From Zobellia galactanivorans (GTDB taxonomy: Bacteria; Bacteroidota; Bacteroidia; Flavobacteriales; Flavobacteriaceae), in the NCBI RefSeq assembly GCF_000973105.1, contig NC_015844.1, forward strand, positions 1,918,501-1,982,500: a stretch of DNA of 64,000 bases, read 5' to 3'. A model generated the notes under the pieces. It was given only the letters and a program-made list of their open reading frames with translations, did no database searches and was not told where the DNA came from. This document shows, one piece after another, positions 53,066 through 62,409 of this stretch (the stretch's first letter is position 1; every line of letters begins with the position of its first letter). The position numbers and the translations under genes are program-made.

Positions 53066-54979
53066 TTATTCTTCGTCTTGATGCTTGGTTTCGACCTCAT
53101 CTTCGGTTTCGTCAACCTCTAAGATCTTTCCTAAATACACCAATCGGTATCCTCCGCTGATATCCTCAAAATCCGTACTGAACGAAGGTATGATTTTAAG
53201 GTCGCCATCAGGGGTTTTAAGAAAAATGGGCACCACATGATCGTCTGCCTTGGTAATTTCTATAAGGCCCTCATAGTGTTCCTTGTCCTTTATCTCAATC
53301 TCATGGATAATAGGGAACATGCGGGCCGTTTCGGTCAGTTTGATAAAATCGTCCGTATGTGAAAATAGCCCTTCTTTCGGATTGTTCTCCGGATCGTTCA
53401 TTTCATCGGAGTCGATCAGCCTGAACGAACCGTTCTCTCCGAACTGACTGCCGAATTTTTCAACCGCATATTTGTTGATATCGGAGTTTCCGGTAAGGGC
53501 CATAAGATAGCCCACATCGTTCAGCTCGATATTATCGGTCAGGTTATCGGAATAGATATTGGCCGTAATGGCTTCTATGCCCAGCTTTTGGGCTTTCTCG
53601 ATATTGGTTTGGTTGTTATCTACCAATACGACATGTCGATTGTTCTTATGCAGATAATCGGCGATCAGTCTTGATACTTTTGACGCACCGATAATTACAA
53701 TGCCTTCCGATTTTTCCAAGAACACGCCCAGTAACTTCGCCATGAAGCGCGCCGTGGATGCGTTGAGCAGAACGGTACCCAAAACGATCATAAAGACCAA
53801 TGGGGTAATGTAATCTGCCCCGGGCTCTCCTCTCAAAATCAATTTAGAGCCAAAAAGGGAAGCAATACCCGCAGCTACGATACCCCTAGGACCTACCCAA
53901 CTGATAAATAGCTTTTCCCTAAAGTTGAGCTTGGATCCCGCAGTACTCAAAAATACGCCCAAGGGCCTTACGACAAACACCACTATGGCAAAAAGAATAA
54001 GGGTTTTATAGTTGTACAGTAGTTCAAGTTCGGGCAAATTCATACTTGCCGAGAGCAGTATGAAAAGCATGGAAATCAACAATATACTGATAGATTCCTT
54101 AAAATAGAGCAATTCCTTAATATTGGGCAGCTGGGTATTTCCCATGACCATCCCCATGACCACCACGGCCAACAAACCGGATTCGTGTGCAAACAACTCC
54201 GAAATAACGAAAACAGAAAGCACTACGGACAAAGACACCACATTCAACAAATAATGGGGAACATAGTTCCTTTTTATGGCCAAGGTCAAGGCGTGCGCAA
54301 AGGTGAAGCCAAAGGTAAAGCCCAACAACAGTACCTTTACAAATTCCAATAAGCCGGTTTGGGTATACCCTTGTCCCTCACCGATGCTAATGAACTCAAA
54401 TACCAATACCGCCACAAGGGCTCCAATGGGATCTATAAGAATACCCTCCCACTTCAATATGGCCGAAAGATCTTTCTTTAAAGGAATATTTCTAAGAATA
54501 GGGGTAATTACCGTTGGCCCGGTAACAATGATAAGGGCCGAAAACAAAAATGATATTTGCCAACTTAGCTCAAAAATAAAATGGGCGGCAGTACCTGCCA
54601 AAAAGAAGGTCACTGCACTACCTACGGTAATCAGCTTGGTAATTACGGGGCCTACCCTGGTCACCTCAGAACGTTTCAGGGTGAGTCCTCCCTCGAACAA
54701 GATAACCCCAATGGCCAATGATACAAAGTGGTAAAGGCTTTCACCGAGGAAGAGTCCTTCCTTCTCGTTCCAGATAGGTCGGATCAACTTTGTCCCGTCT
54801 TCCGTAAACAACGTAGATATAGGCCCTACCAATAGCCCTATAAGAATAAGGGGCAAAATGGCCGGTAGTTTAAATCGCCATGCTACCCACTGTGCAATAA
54901 TTCCAAGGATAATTATTCCCGCTAATTCTACCATAAAAAAATTTGAAGCAAGATAAGTTTTAATATAGAAAAAATCCAT
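53066..54979 (-). CDS. Cation/proton antiporter with TrkA-N domain
   Basis: A 637-residue antiporter. About twelve membrane helices (residues about 15-410) contain GPTVITPIL and ILIDPIGALVAV, typical of CPA1/NhaP-like exchangers. A TrkA-N domain starts at IVIIGASKVSRLIADYL near 428, where NAD(H)-type regulation is expected, and a C-terminal TrkA-C-like part ends in an acidic tail. A second start at residue 16 (54934) is possible. A divergent relative lies at 55170-56951. Confidence 0.85.
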   Translation of the reverse strand: MDFFYIKTYLASNFFMVELAGIIILGIIAQWVAWRFKLPAILPLILIGLLVGPISTLFTEDGTKLIRPIWNEKEGLFLGESLYHFVSLAIGVILFEGGLTLKRSEVTRVGPVITKLITVGSAVTFFLAGTAAHFIFELSWQISFLFSALIIVTGPTVITPILRNIPLKKDLSAILKWEGILIDPIGALVAVLVFEFISIGEGQGYTQTGLLEFVKVLLLGFTFGFTFAHALTLAIKRNYVPHYLLNVVSLSVVLSVFVISELFAHESGLLAVVVMGMVMGNTQLPNIKELLYFKESISILLISMLFILLSASMNLPELELLYNYKTLILFAIVVFVVRPLGVFLSTAGSKLNFREKLFISWVGPRGIVAAGIASLFGSKLILRGEPGADYITPLVFMIVLGTVLLNASTARFMAKLLGVFLEKSEGIVIIGASKVSRLIADYLHKNNRHVVLVDNNQTNIEKAQKLGIEAITANIYSDNLTDNIELNDVGYLMALTGNSDINKYAVEKFGSQFGENGSFRLIDSDEMNDPENNPKEGLFSHTDDFIKLTETARMFPIIHEIEIKDKEHYEGLIEITKADDHVVPIFLKTPDGDLKIIPSFSTDFEDISGGYRLVYLGKILEVDETEDEVETKHQDEE

Positions 54980-55169
54980 CTACAGCAAAAAAAACCTTGA
55001 ACCCATCTTAAAAAAGGCTCCGTGTAAAACCCACAAAAGCCCCTGTAAGCAAAGCCCTACATATAACTTGCGATAGTAGGCTGGGAATTATCTTTTCGGC
55101 GCTCTTGCAGGATAATTTTTAATTGGTTATTTTTTCATCTTAATTTCCTGAACCCCATAAATTTAACCT

Positions 55170-56951
55170 ATGGAAGAACTTAGTATCGTAAACCTGCTAT
55201 TGGTATTGTTCGCCGCCTGGATTGGCGGAATAACGGCTAAACGTATGGGCTTCCCCTCCATTTTGGGCGAACTCCTTATCGGAATCGTACTTGGTCCTGC
55301 CATACTCGGGATTCTCAATACCTCCGAAGCCCTGAACATTCTGGCCGAAATAGGAATACTTTTTCTTATGGCCTATATCGGAATGGAAATTAATTTCAAG
55401 GATCTGGGCAAGGCCTCATGGGCCGGTCTACTGGCGGCCATTGGTGGGTTTGTAGTGCCTTTTGCCTTGGGCTATTATACCATTTTGGCCTTTGGTGGCA
55501 CGGAAATAGCCGGCCTCTTCGTCGGTATCGCCGTAGGCGTTACTTCCTTGGCCACAAAAAGCAGGATCTTGGTAGACCTTAAGCTTTTAGATACCCGTAT
55601 AGCCTATGTGTTAATGGCCGGCGCCCTGATTTCCGATACCTTGGCACTGATTATTTTTGCCGGAATTATCGGTTTTGTCGATGCCGGCAGTATCGATGCC
55701 CTTGGTCTGGGCTGGGTGGCGGCCAAGGCCATTCTGTTTTTCGCCTTCTCGGGCCTAACGGGTGTCTACCTATTCCCCCTGATAGGAAAATTACTTACCA
55801 AAATCAAACTCACGGGGCGTACGGCCCATTTCAGCATCATGGTCATCATCGTATTGGGTTTTGCCGAATTGGCCGAACTCGCAGGGCTTCACGGGATTTT
55901 AGGAGCCTTTATGGGCGGACTCTTTATACGCGACGGCGTCTTTTCAAGACCGGTGCTCAAAGAGGTTACCGGGGTCTTTCACGATATCTCCATCGGTTTC
56001 CTGGCCCCCATATTTTTCGTTACGGCCGGTTTTCATGTTACCTTGGAGGTCTTTCAAACCGACCTCGCCCTATTGGTATTGATCATCATAGGTGCCGTTG
56101 TGGGTAAAATTTTAGGAACGGCCCTATTTTACCTGCCAAGCGGCTATGGATGGCGCGAAGGACTTACTATCGGTACAGGAATGAACGGAAGGGGCGCCGT
56201 AGAGATCATTATTGCCGGTATCGGACTGCAGATGAACATCATTTCCCAAGAGATTTTTTCCATATTGGTGTTTATGGCTATTTCCACAACGCTTACCGTT
56301 CCCGTACTACTCACCTGGACCACCAATTGGCTCAGGAAACGGGGCGAACTGGTAAAACAAGATGCCCGAAGAGGCTACTTGGTACTAGGTGCCAACCCCT
56401 TAGGCCTGTACATTTCAAAACAACTCGCCCAACAGAGCGAGGTTACCCTTATAGACTCCAATAAAGACCATGTAAACGAAGCCCAAGCACAAGGACTAAA
56501 GGCCATATATGGAAACGCACTGAAGGAAGAGGCCTTCGAAACCGCCGACGCCCTTTCGAAACACACCTTTATTGCCCTGACGGGCAACAGTGAAATCAAC
56601 CTCCTCTCGGCACAATTGGCCTATAATTCGTTTTATATCCCCAATCGCATCGTGCTGATGTCCCCGGTTGAAAACGGGGCCGGCCCCAATCTATTGAACC
56701 ACATCGAGGCCTCTTCCCTATTTGCCAACAAAACCGATATGGCCGCTTGGTCGTACAAGATTTCGGCCGGTGATTTTGAGGAAAAGGAAGAAAAGGTCGA
56801 CAAAGAGATGACCCCTAGGGACTGGGTAAAGAAAAACTCAAAAGACAAGGAGGTGCTACCCATATTGATTCTTGATGGGCACGGGGTTAAGCGACCATTT
56901 CACTACAACGACACCATAAAACCCGGAGAGCGTGTAATCTATATCCAATAA
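55170..56951 (+). CDS. CPA2-type cation/proton antiporter with TrkA-N domain
   Basis: A 593-residue KefB/RosB-like antiporter. About twelve membrane helices occupy residues 5-390, with GFPSILGELLIGIVLGP near the start and a GRGAVEIIIA motif near 343. The cytoplasmic TrkA-N domain begins at GYLVLGANPLGLYISKQLAQ near 400 and binds nucleotide or NAD(H). It is divergent from another TrkA-N-bearing antiporter, so this locus probably controls K+ or Na+ and pH balance. Confidence 0.85.
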   Translation: MEELSIVNLLLVLFAAWIGGITAKRMGFPSILGELLIGIVLGPAILGILNTSEALNILAEIGILFLMAYIGMEINFKDLGKASWAGLLAAIGGFVVPFALGYYTILAFGGTEIAGLFVGIAVGVTSLATKSRILVDLKLLDTRIAYVLMAGALISDTLALIIFAGIIGFVDAGSIDALGLGWVAAKAILFFAFSGLTGVYLFPLIGKLLTKIKLTGRTAHFSIMVIIVLGFAELAELAGLHGILGAFMGGLFIRDGVFSRPVLKEVTGVFHDISIGFLAPIFFVTAGFHVTLEVFQTDLALLVLIIIGAVVGKILGTALFYLPSGYGWREGLTIGTGMNGRGAVEIIIAGIGLQMNIISQEIFSILVFMAISTTLTVPVLLTWTTNWLRKRGELVKQDARRGYLVLGANPLGLYISKQLAQQSEVTLIDSNKDHVNEAQAQGLKAIYGNALKEEAFETADALSKHTFIALTGNSEINLLSAQLAYNSFYIPNRIVLMSPVENGAGPNLLNHIEASSLFANKTDMAAWSYKISAGDFEEKEEKVDKEMTPRDWVKKNSKDKEVLPILILDGHGVKRPFHYNDTIKPGERVIYIQ

Positions 56952-57021
56952 TCCGCCTAAGCGGGTATAACGGGCTCGCCAAGCCTCAATGTGGGAAATC
57001 GAAAGGCCGTCCGCCATGGGT

Positions 57022-57059
57022 ATCCCATAAAATATAATATTCGGTATTTTTTATGGGAT
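57022..57059. repeat. Long perfect inverted repeat between two genes
   Basis: ATCCCATAAAA (57022-57032) and TTTTATGGGAT (57049-57059) form an 11-bp perfect stem with a 16-nt AT-rich loop, about 92 bp before the MBL-fold gene. It could be a terminator relic or regulatory hairpin. Confidence 0.45.
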
Positions 57060-57150
57060 TCCGTTACTTCGGTGTTTCTTTCGATATTTACACATTTGTT
57101 GTACTTCATAAACGCTTTTCTTAATTTGCACCCCTTCTGAACCACGATCG

Positions 57151-58011
57151 ATGACACTATATCCCATAGAAACCGGAAACTTTAAGCTCGACGGCGGAGC
57201 CATGTTCGGCGTAGTGCCCAAAACTATTTGGCAACGTACCAATCCTGCCGATGCCAACAATCAAATTGACATTGCCGCGCGCAGCCTGCTCATAGAAGAA
57301 GGTAATAGGTTGATCCTGGTGGATACCGGTATGGGCCAAAAGCAATCGGAGAAATTCTTTAGCTATTACAACCGATGGGGCAATCATTCCGTTGACGCTT
57401 CACTACAGAAATTAGGTTTTCACCGCGATGACATCACCGATGTCTTTTTAACACATTTACATTTCGACCATTGTGGGGGCTGCATCCAATGGAATAAGGA
57501 TAGAACGGGTTACGAGCCCGCTTTTAAAAATGCCACATTTTGGACAAACGAAGACCATTGGCTATGGGCAACAAAACCCAATGCCCGTGAAAAGGCCTCT
57601 TTTTTAAAGGAAAACCTACTGCCCATGCAAGAGAGCGGTCAGTTAAAGTTTATTGAAAGAACCTCCGACACCTATCAAATGCTTCCTGAACTTGGTTTTA
57701 AGGTACATTTTGTAGACGGCCATACCGATAAGCAGATGTTGCCCCATATATCTTATAAAGGAAAGGAATTGGTCTTTGTGGCCGATTTGCTTCCTACGGT
57801 CGGGCATATTCCCTTGCCTTATGTCATGGGCTACGACACACGGCCCCTTTTGACCTTGACCGAAAAGGAAGCTTTTTTGAACGATGCCATTGCCAACGAC
57901 TACTATCTATTCTTTGAACATGATGCCCATAACGAGATCTGTACCCTAAAGGCTACCGAAAAAGGGGCACGGTTAAACGAAACGTTCCGTTTTGAGTCAA
58001 TTTTTGGCTAA
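57151..58011 (+). CDS. MBL-fold metallo-hydrolase
   Basis: A 286-residue metallo-beta-lactamase-fold enzyme. The metal motif LTHLHFDHCGG (HxHxDH) lies near 100-110, with further ligands in FVDGHTDKQM near 190 and FVADLLPTVGH near 208. An FEHDAHNEIC histidine comes near the end. It has no signal peptide. Relatives include lactonases and quorum-quenching-like hydrolases, but the substrate is not decided by sequence. Confidence 0.87.
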   Translation: MTLYPIETGNFKLDGGAMFGVVPKTIWQRTNPADANNQIDIAARSLLIEEGNRLILVDTGMGQKQSEKFFSYYNRWGNHSVDASLQKLGFHRDDITDVFLTHLHFDHCGGCIQWNKDRTGYEPAFKNATFWTNEDHWLWATKPNAREKASFLKENLLPMQESGQLKFIERTSDTYQMLPELGFKVHFVDGHTDKQMLPHISYKGKELVFVADLLPTVGHIPLPYVMGYDTRPLLTLTEKEAFLNDAIANDYYLFFEHDAHNEICTLKATEKGARLNETFRFESIFG

Positions 58012-58390
58012 TTCACCCCTCGTTTACCCAAGGCTTCAAGCATTTGCTACGGATTATAATCGTATACGAAAACGCATCCGTCCCTGATTCCACTAGCATA
58101 GACGAGCTCAATAAATTTGTAAACATGTCTTGGGGGCTCATATTGCCCGCGATAAATTTTATGGGGAGACCGGCAATATTGACCCCATAAAAAAACAATA
58201 ACCCAGTAAAATTCTCTATAAAAAAATCATAAAAAGATTACGATTGGGTTAAAAAATTGTGCCAAATATTACCTTTGCTAGCAATTCTGTTAAAATAATA
58301 ATTTGCTTTCCAATGGTAATCCACTTATTTTGATGTATTTGACCCCGAAAAATGGATAAAACAATTAAACACTAAACTTTATATAACTAT
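58012..58390. other. Intergenic region before the subtilase operon
   Basis: About 380 bp with no supported gene. It contains a perfect 10-bp inverted repeat (TTTTATGGGG at 58157-58166 and CCCCATAAAA at 58183-58192) and a -7 element, TACCTTTG at 58270-58277, leaving about 110 nt of leader before the peptidase gene. Confidence 0.5.
58270..58277 (+). promoter_or_regulatory. Bacteroidota -7 element for the peptidase operon
   Basis: TACCTTTG fits TAnnTTTG and lies about 113 bp upstream of the subtilase ATG. The -33 partner is not clear. Confidence 0.45.
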
Positions 58391-60022
58391 ATGACACCTT
58401 TCTTTTCAAGACCCTTATTAGGCTTATCCGCCGGTCTTTTGCTTATGGGCTGTGGTTCAACAGCCTTGGTATCTACCCCAATTGCGAACATTGATACCAC
58501 TCCCTTAAAAATATCCGATTTAACCGATGCCCAGAAAAAAAACTGGGGCCATCTAGACCTTGTAGCGGATACCATTCCCGGTATGAGTGTTGACAAGGCC
58601 TACGCCGAAATCATAAAAAATAAAAAAGGCGAAACGGTCATCGTTGCCGTACTTGATTCTGGCATGGACTTAGACCATGAGGATTTAAAGGACGTTCTAT
58701 GGACCAACAGAGGCGAAAAAGCCGGTGATGGTATAGACAACGATAAAAATGGATACATCGATGATATCCACGGATATAACTTTTTAGGCGAGTCGTACAA
58801 CGAACAACTGGAAGCAACCCGTATCGTAAAATTGAAATTGGGCGATGCCTCATTGCAGGCCAAGGCCAAAGCTAAAGTAGACAGCGAATACGCCAAGGCC
58901 GGTCAACAAAAACAGCAGTACGAGCAAATCTACCAAGCGGTCAAAAACGCCGATGATGCCGTTAAAAAAGAATTGGGTAAGGAGACTTATACCAAAAAAG
59001 ACCTTGCCGCTATCGAGCCCAAAGATGAGACCATGCAGCAGAATATTGGGATCTTGACACAAATGCTCACTTACGAAGACAGCATTCCTGAAGTTTTAGA
59101 GCAAATCGAAGGGGGCATCAAGTATTTTTCCGATCAATTGAACTACAACTACAACGTTGATTTCAATGGCCGTGAGGTAGTGGGAGACGATCCCTACGAC
59201 ATTACCGATTTGGGCTATGGAAACGGAAATCCTAAAAACAGGGTAGAAGACGAAAGCCATGGAACGCACGTAGCAGGTATTATCGCCGCCAAGCGCAACA
59301 ATGGCAAAGGGGCCAACGGAGTGGCCAACAATGTGGCCATTATGAGTATTCGCGCGGTACCTAACGGTGATGAATACGACAAAGATATCGCCTTGGGCAT
59401 CCGTTATGCGGTAGACAACGGCGCCAAGGTTATTAACGGTAGTTTCGGAAAAGGATTTAGCCCAAAGGCCGAATGGGTTTACGACGCCATTAAATACGCA
59501 GCCGACAACGATGTGCTTTTTGTTCATGCCGCCGGTAACGAAGGTGCCGACCTAGACGATCCCGCAAATCCCAACTTTCCGAACGACCAAGTGGACAACG
59601 GTCCTGAAATTGCCGATAACGTATTGACCGTAGGCGCATTGTCTTCAAAATACGGATCGGAAATGCTTGCTTCATTCTCAAATTACGGAGCTGTTAATGT
59701 TGACGTTTTTGCCCCTGGTGACGAAATCTATTCAACTATGCCCGACAATTCATATGATTTTCAAGGAGGAACCTCAATGGCGGCTCCCGCCGTTGCCGGT
59801 GTTGCGGCCTTAATTCGTTCTTACTATCCTAAATTGACCGCTTCCCAAGTAAAACACATTATCATGGAATCTGGTTTGGCTCCAAGGGTAAAGGTGATTT
59901 TGGGAGGTGATGCGGCCAAAACCGCAAGCTTGGACAAGGTTTCGACCTCCGGTAAAATCGTAAATGCCTACAACGCCTTGATTATGGCCGATAACGTGGC
60001 AAAAGGCAAAATTAAATTATAA
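58391..60022 (+). CDS. S8-family subtilisin-like lipoprotein peptidase
   Basis: A 543-residue serine peptidase with lipobox LLLMGC near residue 21, so it is membrane-anchored. The catalytic triad is Asp near 88 (VAVLDSGMDLDHEDL), His near 289 (ESHGTHVAG) and Ser near 462 (GGTSMAAPAVAG). About 200 residues, largely helical and lysine/glutamine-rich, separate Asp and His, much more than the usual 30-60; this insertion may shape specificity. It is followed after 5 bp by an M1 peptidase, suggesting an extracytoplasmic protein-degradation pair. Confidence 0.92.
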   Translation: MTPFFSRPLLGLSAGLLLMGCGSTALVSTPIANIDTTPLKISDLTDAQKKNWGHLDLVADTIPGMSVDKAYAEIIKNKKGETVIVAVLDSGMDLDHEDLKDVLWTNRGEKAGDGIDNDKNGYIDDIHGYNFLGESYNEQLEATRIVKLKLGDASLQAKAKAKVDSEYAKAGQQKQQYEQIYQAVKNADDAVKKELGKETYTKKDLAAIEPKDETMQQNIGILTQMLTYEDSIPEVLEQIEGGIKYFSDQLNYNYNVDFNGREVVGDDPYDITDLGYGNGNPKNRVEDESHGTHVAGIIAAKRNNGKGANGVANNVAIMSIRAVPNGDEYDKDIALGIRYAVDNGAKVINGSFGKGFSPKAEWVYDAIKYAADNDVLFVHAAGNEGADLDDPANPNFPNDQVDNGPEIADNVLTVGALSSKYGSEMLASFSNYGAVNVDVFAPGDEIYSTMPDNSYDFQGGTSMAAPAVAGVAALIRSYYPKLTASQVKHIIMESGLAPRVKVILGGDAAKTASLDKVSTSGKIVNAYNALIMADNVAKGKIKL

Positions 60023-60027
60023 TTAGT

Positions 60028-61887
60028 ATGAAACACTTCTTTAAAGGAATAGCCGCCGTAATGCTCTTATTGGGGCAAGCGGCGGTTGCGCAAAACGGTT
60101 CATATTGGCAACAGCACGTGGATTATACCATGGAAGTTGATATGAACGTTGACAACTTTCAATATACCGGTACACAAAAACTGGTCTATACCAACAACTC
60201 CCCAGACGAGCTTAGTCGCGTATACTACCACCTGTTTTTCAACGCATTTCAGCCGGGAAGTGAAATGGACATGCGACTACAGAGCATTCCGGATCCCGAC
60301 GGTAGAATGACCGATGATCAAAAAAAGAGCCGTATTGCCAGCCTAAAGGAAAGTGAAATCGGTTATTTGCACGTAAACTCGCTCACCCAAGACGGTGTTA
60401 AAGTCGATTTTGTGGAGGAGGAAACGATTTTAGTGGTCGAATTGGCCCAACCGATACCTCCTGGCGGAAAGACCACCTTTGAAATGGAATTCAAGGGACA
60501 GGTTCCGTTACAGGTCCGAAGGGCCGGAAGAAACAGTGCCGAAGGTGTAGCCCTATCTATGAGCCAATGGTATCCGAAATTAGCCGAATACGATTTTGAA
60601 GGATGGCATGCCGACCCCTACATTGCACGTGAATTTCACGGCGTTTGGGGCGATTTTGACGTAAAGCTGACCCTAGACAAAAAGTACGTAGTGGGAGGAA
60701 CTGGCTACCTGCAAAACCCTCAAGAAATCGGTCACGGCTATGAAGCTCCCGGTACCAAAGTGAAAAAACAGAAAGGCAAGACCCTTACATGGCACTTTAA
60801 GGCACCGATGGTACACGATTTTATGTGGGCGGCAGACCCCGATTATATACACGATACCCTTCAAGTAGAAAACGGACCTACGCTTCACTTTTTGTACAAA
60901 GACAATAAAGAGATTATAGACAACTGGAAAAAACTTCAGCCCAAAACAGCGGAGCTCATGAAGTTTTTCAACAAGAACATAGGCGAATACCCATACGAGC
61001 AGTATTCCGTGATACAAGGCGGTGACGGTGGTATGGAGTACGCCATGGCCACATTGATTACCGGTGAAAGAAAATTTGGAAGCTTGGTCGGGGTTACGGC
61101 CCATGAAATGGCACACTCCTGGTTTCAACACATCTTGGCCTCCAACGAATCGAAACACGAATGGATGGACGAAGGCTTTACAACCTTTATCTCTTCCTTG
61201 GCCATGAACGAAGTCATGCAAGAGAACAAGGAAAATCCTTTTGAAGGTACCTACAAAGGCTATTACAGCTTGGTAAATTCCGGTAAAGAACAACCCCAGA
61301 CCACCCATGCCGATCGTTACGACCTCAACTTTGCCTACGGAATAGCCGCTTACAGCAAAGGGTCTATTTTCTTATCGCAATTGGGCTATGTTATCGGTCA
61401 GGATAAATTGATGGAAACCCTTCGCAAATATTATGAAGATTTCAAGTTCAAGCATCCCACACCCAACGATATCAAACGTACCGCCGAAAAAGTCTCGGGC
61501 ATGGAACTCGATTGGTATCTAACCGACTGGACACAGACGACCAACACCATAGATTACGGTATTACCGATGTTAAGGACAAGGAGGGCAAAACCGAAGTTT
61601 CCCTGGTCCGTAAAGGGGCCATGCCTATGCCTATAGATATCCTAGTGATATATGAAGATGGAACAAAAGAGACCTTTTACGCGCCATTGCGGATGATGCG
61701 TGGGGAAAAGGAAAATCCTTATCCACAAATAAACCGAACGGTATTAGAAGATTGGCCATGGGCGCAGTCCAACTACAGCTTCACTTTCGACAAACCGCTT
61801 GAAAACGTAAAAGCAGTAGTGATCGACCCTTCACAATTAATGGCCGATATCGACTTGGAAGACAATGTTTGGCAAAAAACGCCATAA
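60028..61887 (+). CDS. M1-family metallopeptidase
   Basis: A 619-residue zinc peptidase with a signal peptide (about 21 residues, ending AVAQ). The zinc motif is HEMAH near 356 followed 18 residues later by the third ligand E in HEWMDEGF. The exopeptidase motif appears as GGMEYAMATL in place of GAMEN. An N-terminal beta-saddle domain precedes it. It trims peptides in the periplasm or at the surface. It is the second gene of the subtilase operon and ends before a strong terminator. Confidence 0.92.
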   Translation: MKHFFKGIAAVMLLLGQAAVAQNGSYWQQHVDYTMEVDMNVDNFQYTGTQKLVYTNNSPDELSRVYYHLFFNAFQPGSEMDMRLQSIPDPDGRMTDDQKKSRIASLKESEIGYLHVNSLTQDGVKVDFVEEETILVVELAQPIPPGGKTTFEMEFKGQVPLQVRRAGRNSAEGVALSMSQWYPKLAEYDFEGWHADPYIAREFHGVWGDFDVKLTLDKKYVVGGTGYLQNPQEIGHGYEAPGTKVKKQKGKTLTWHFKAPMVHDFMWAADPDYIHDTLQVENGPTLHFLYKDNKEIIDNWKKLQPKTAELMKFFNKNIGEYPYEQYSVIQGGDGGMEYAMATLITGERKFGSLVGVTAHEMAHSWFQHILASNESKHEWMDEGFTTFISSLAMNEVMQENKENPFEGTYKGYYSLVNSGKEQPQTTHADRYDLNFAYGIAAYSKGSIFLSQLGYVIGQDKLMETLRKYYEDFKFKHPTPNDIKRTAEKVSGMELDWYLTDWTQTTNTIDYGITDVKDKEGKTEVSLVRKGAMPMPIDILVIYEDGTKETFYAPLRMMRGEKENPYPQINRTVLEDWPWAQSNYSFTFDKPLENVKAVVIDPSQLMADIDLEDNVWQKTP

Positions 61888-61924
61888 TATACACTACTTT
61901 CCATTTCAAGAATTAAATTTGTAA

Positions 61925-61954
61925 TCGCCCCCTCTTCCCAGGGGGCGACTTTTT
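61925..61954 (+). terminator. Rho-independent terminator after the M1 peptidase
   Basis: A GC-rich 9-bp stem (61925-61933 with 61940-61948), loop CTTCCC, then CTTTTT. It lies 37 bp after the peptidase stop and just before rnpA. Confidence 0.9.
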
Positions 61955-61966
61955 AAACATAGGTAG

Positions 61967-62344
61967 ATGTCGAACTTCACTTTCCCAAAAAAAGAAAAGC
62001 TGAAAAGCAAAAAGCTTATCGAACGCTTGTTCGCCGAGGGGAAGTCCGTTTCCGTCTATCCGATAAAACTCATATACCTACCCACCCCTTTTAACGATGA
62101 AGTCCGTTTTAAGGCCGGTATGGCCGTACCTAAAAAGAACTTTAAAAGTGCCGTGAAACGCAATCGCATCAAGCGCTTATTACGTGAAAGTTACCGTTTG
62201 AACAAACCCGACATTCTTAACAATACGGAAGGCTCTTTTGCGTTTTTATTTTTATACCTTGGTAAAGATATGCCTTCATATGCCTCTACCGAGCGAAGCA
62301 TGAAAGCCTTGCTTCAACGGTTTGTAGCTAAAAATGAATCGTAA
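61967..62344 (+). CDS. rnpA: Ribonuclease P protein component
   Basis: A 125-residue basic protein with the RnpA core: FPKKEKLKSKKLIERLFAEGKS at the N-terminus and the RNR motif in FKSAVKRNRIKRLLRESYR near residues 60-80. It binds the RNase P RNA for tRNA 5' processing. It is not next to rpmH as in the classic layout; here a C-terminal processing peptidase follows after 65 bp. Confidence 0.93.
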   Translation: MSNFTFPKKEKLKSKKLIERLFAEGKSVSVYPIKLIYLPTPFNDEVRFKAGMAVPKKNFKSAVKRNRIKRLLRESYRLNKPDILNNTEGSFAFLFLYLGKDMPSYASTERSMKALLQRFVAKNES

Positions 62345-62409
62345 AAGGCGTCCAAACAACAAGAATTTATGGGTTTTAAGAACCAAAACCCTCACAAACG
62401 ACAAGTAAC

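Noticed and set aside
58157-58192. Inverted repeat as a terminator of the MBL-fold gene
   Set aside because: No T-run follows the stem on either strand and it is about 150 bp from the stop; kept only as an intergenic feature.
60673-61308. 211-codon minus-strand open frame
   Set aside because: Antisense shadow of the M1 peptidase core, including its zinc motif.
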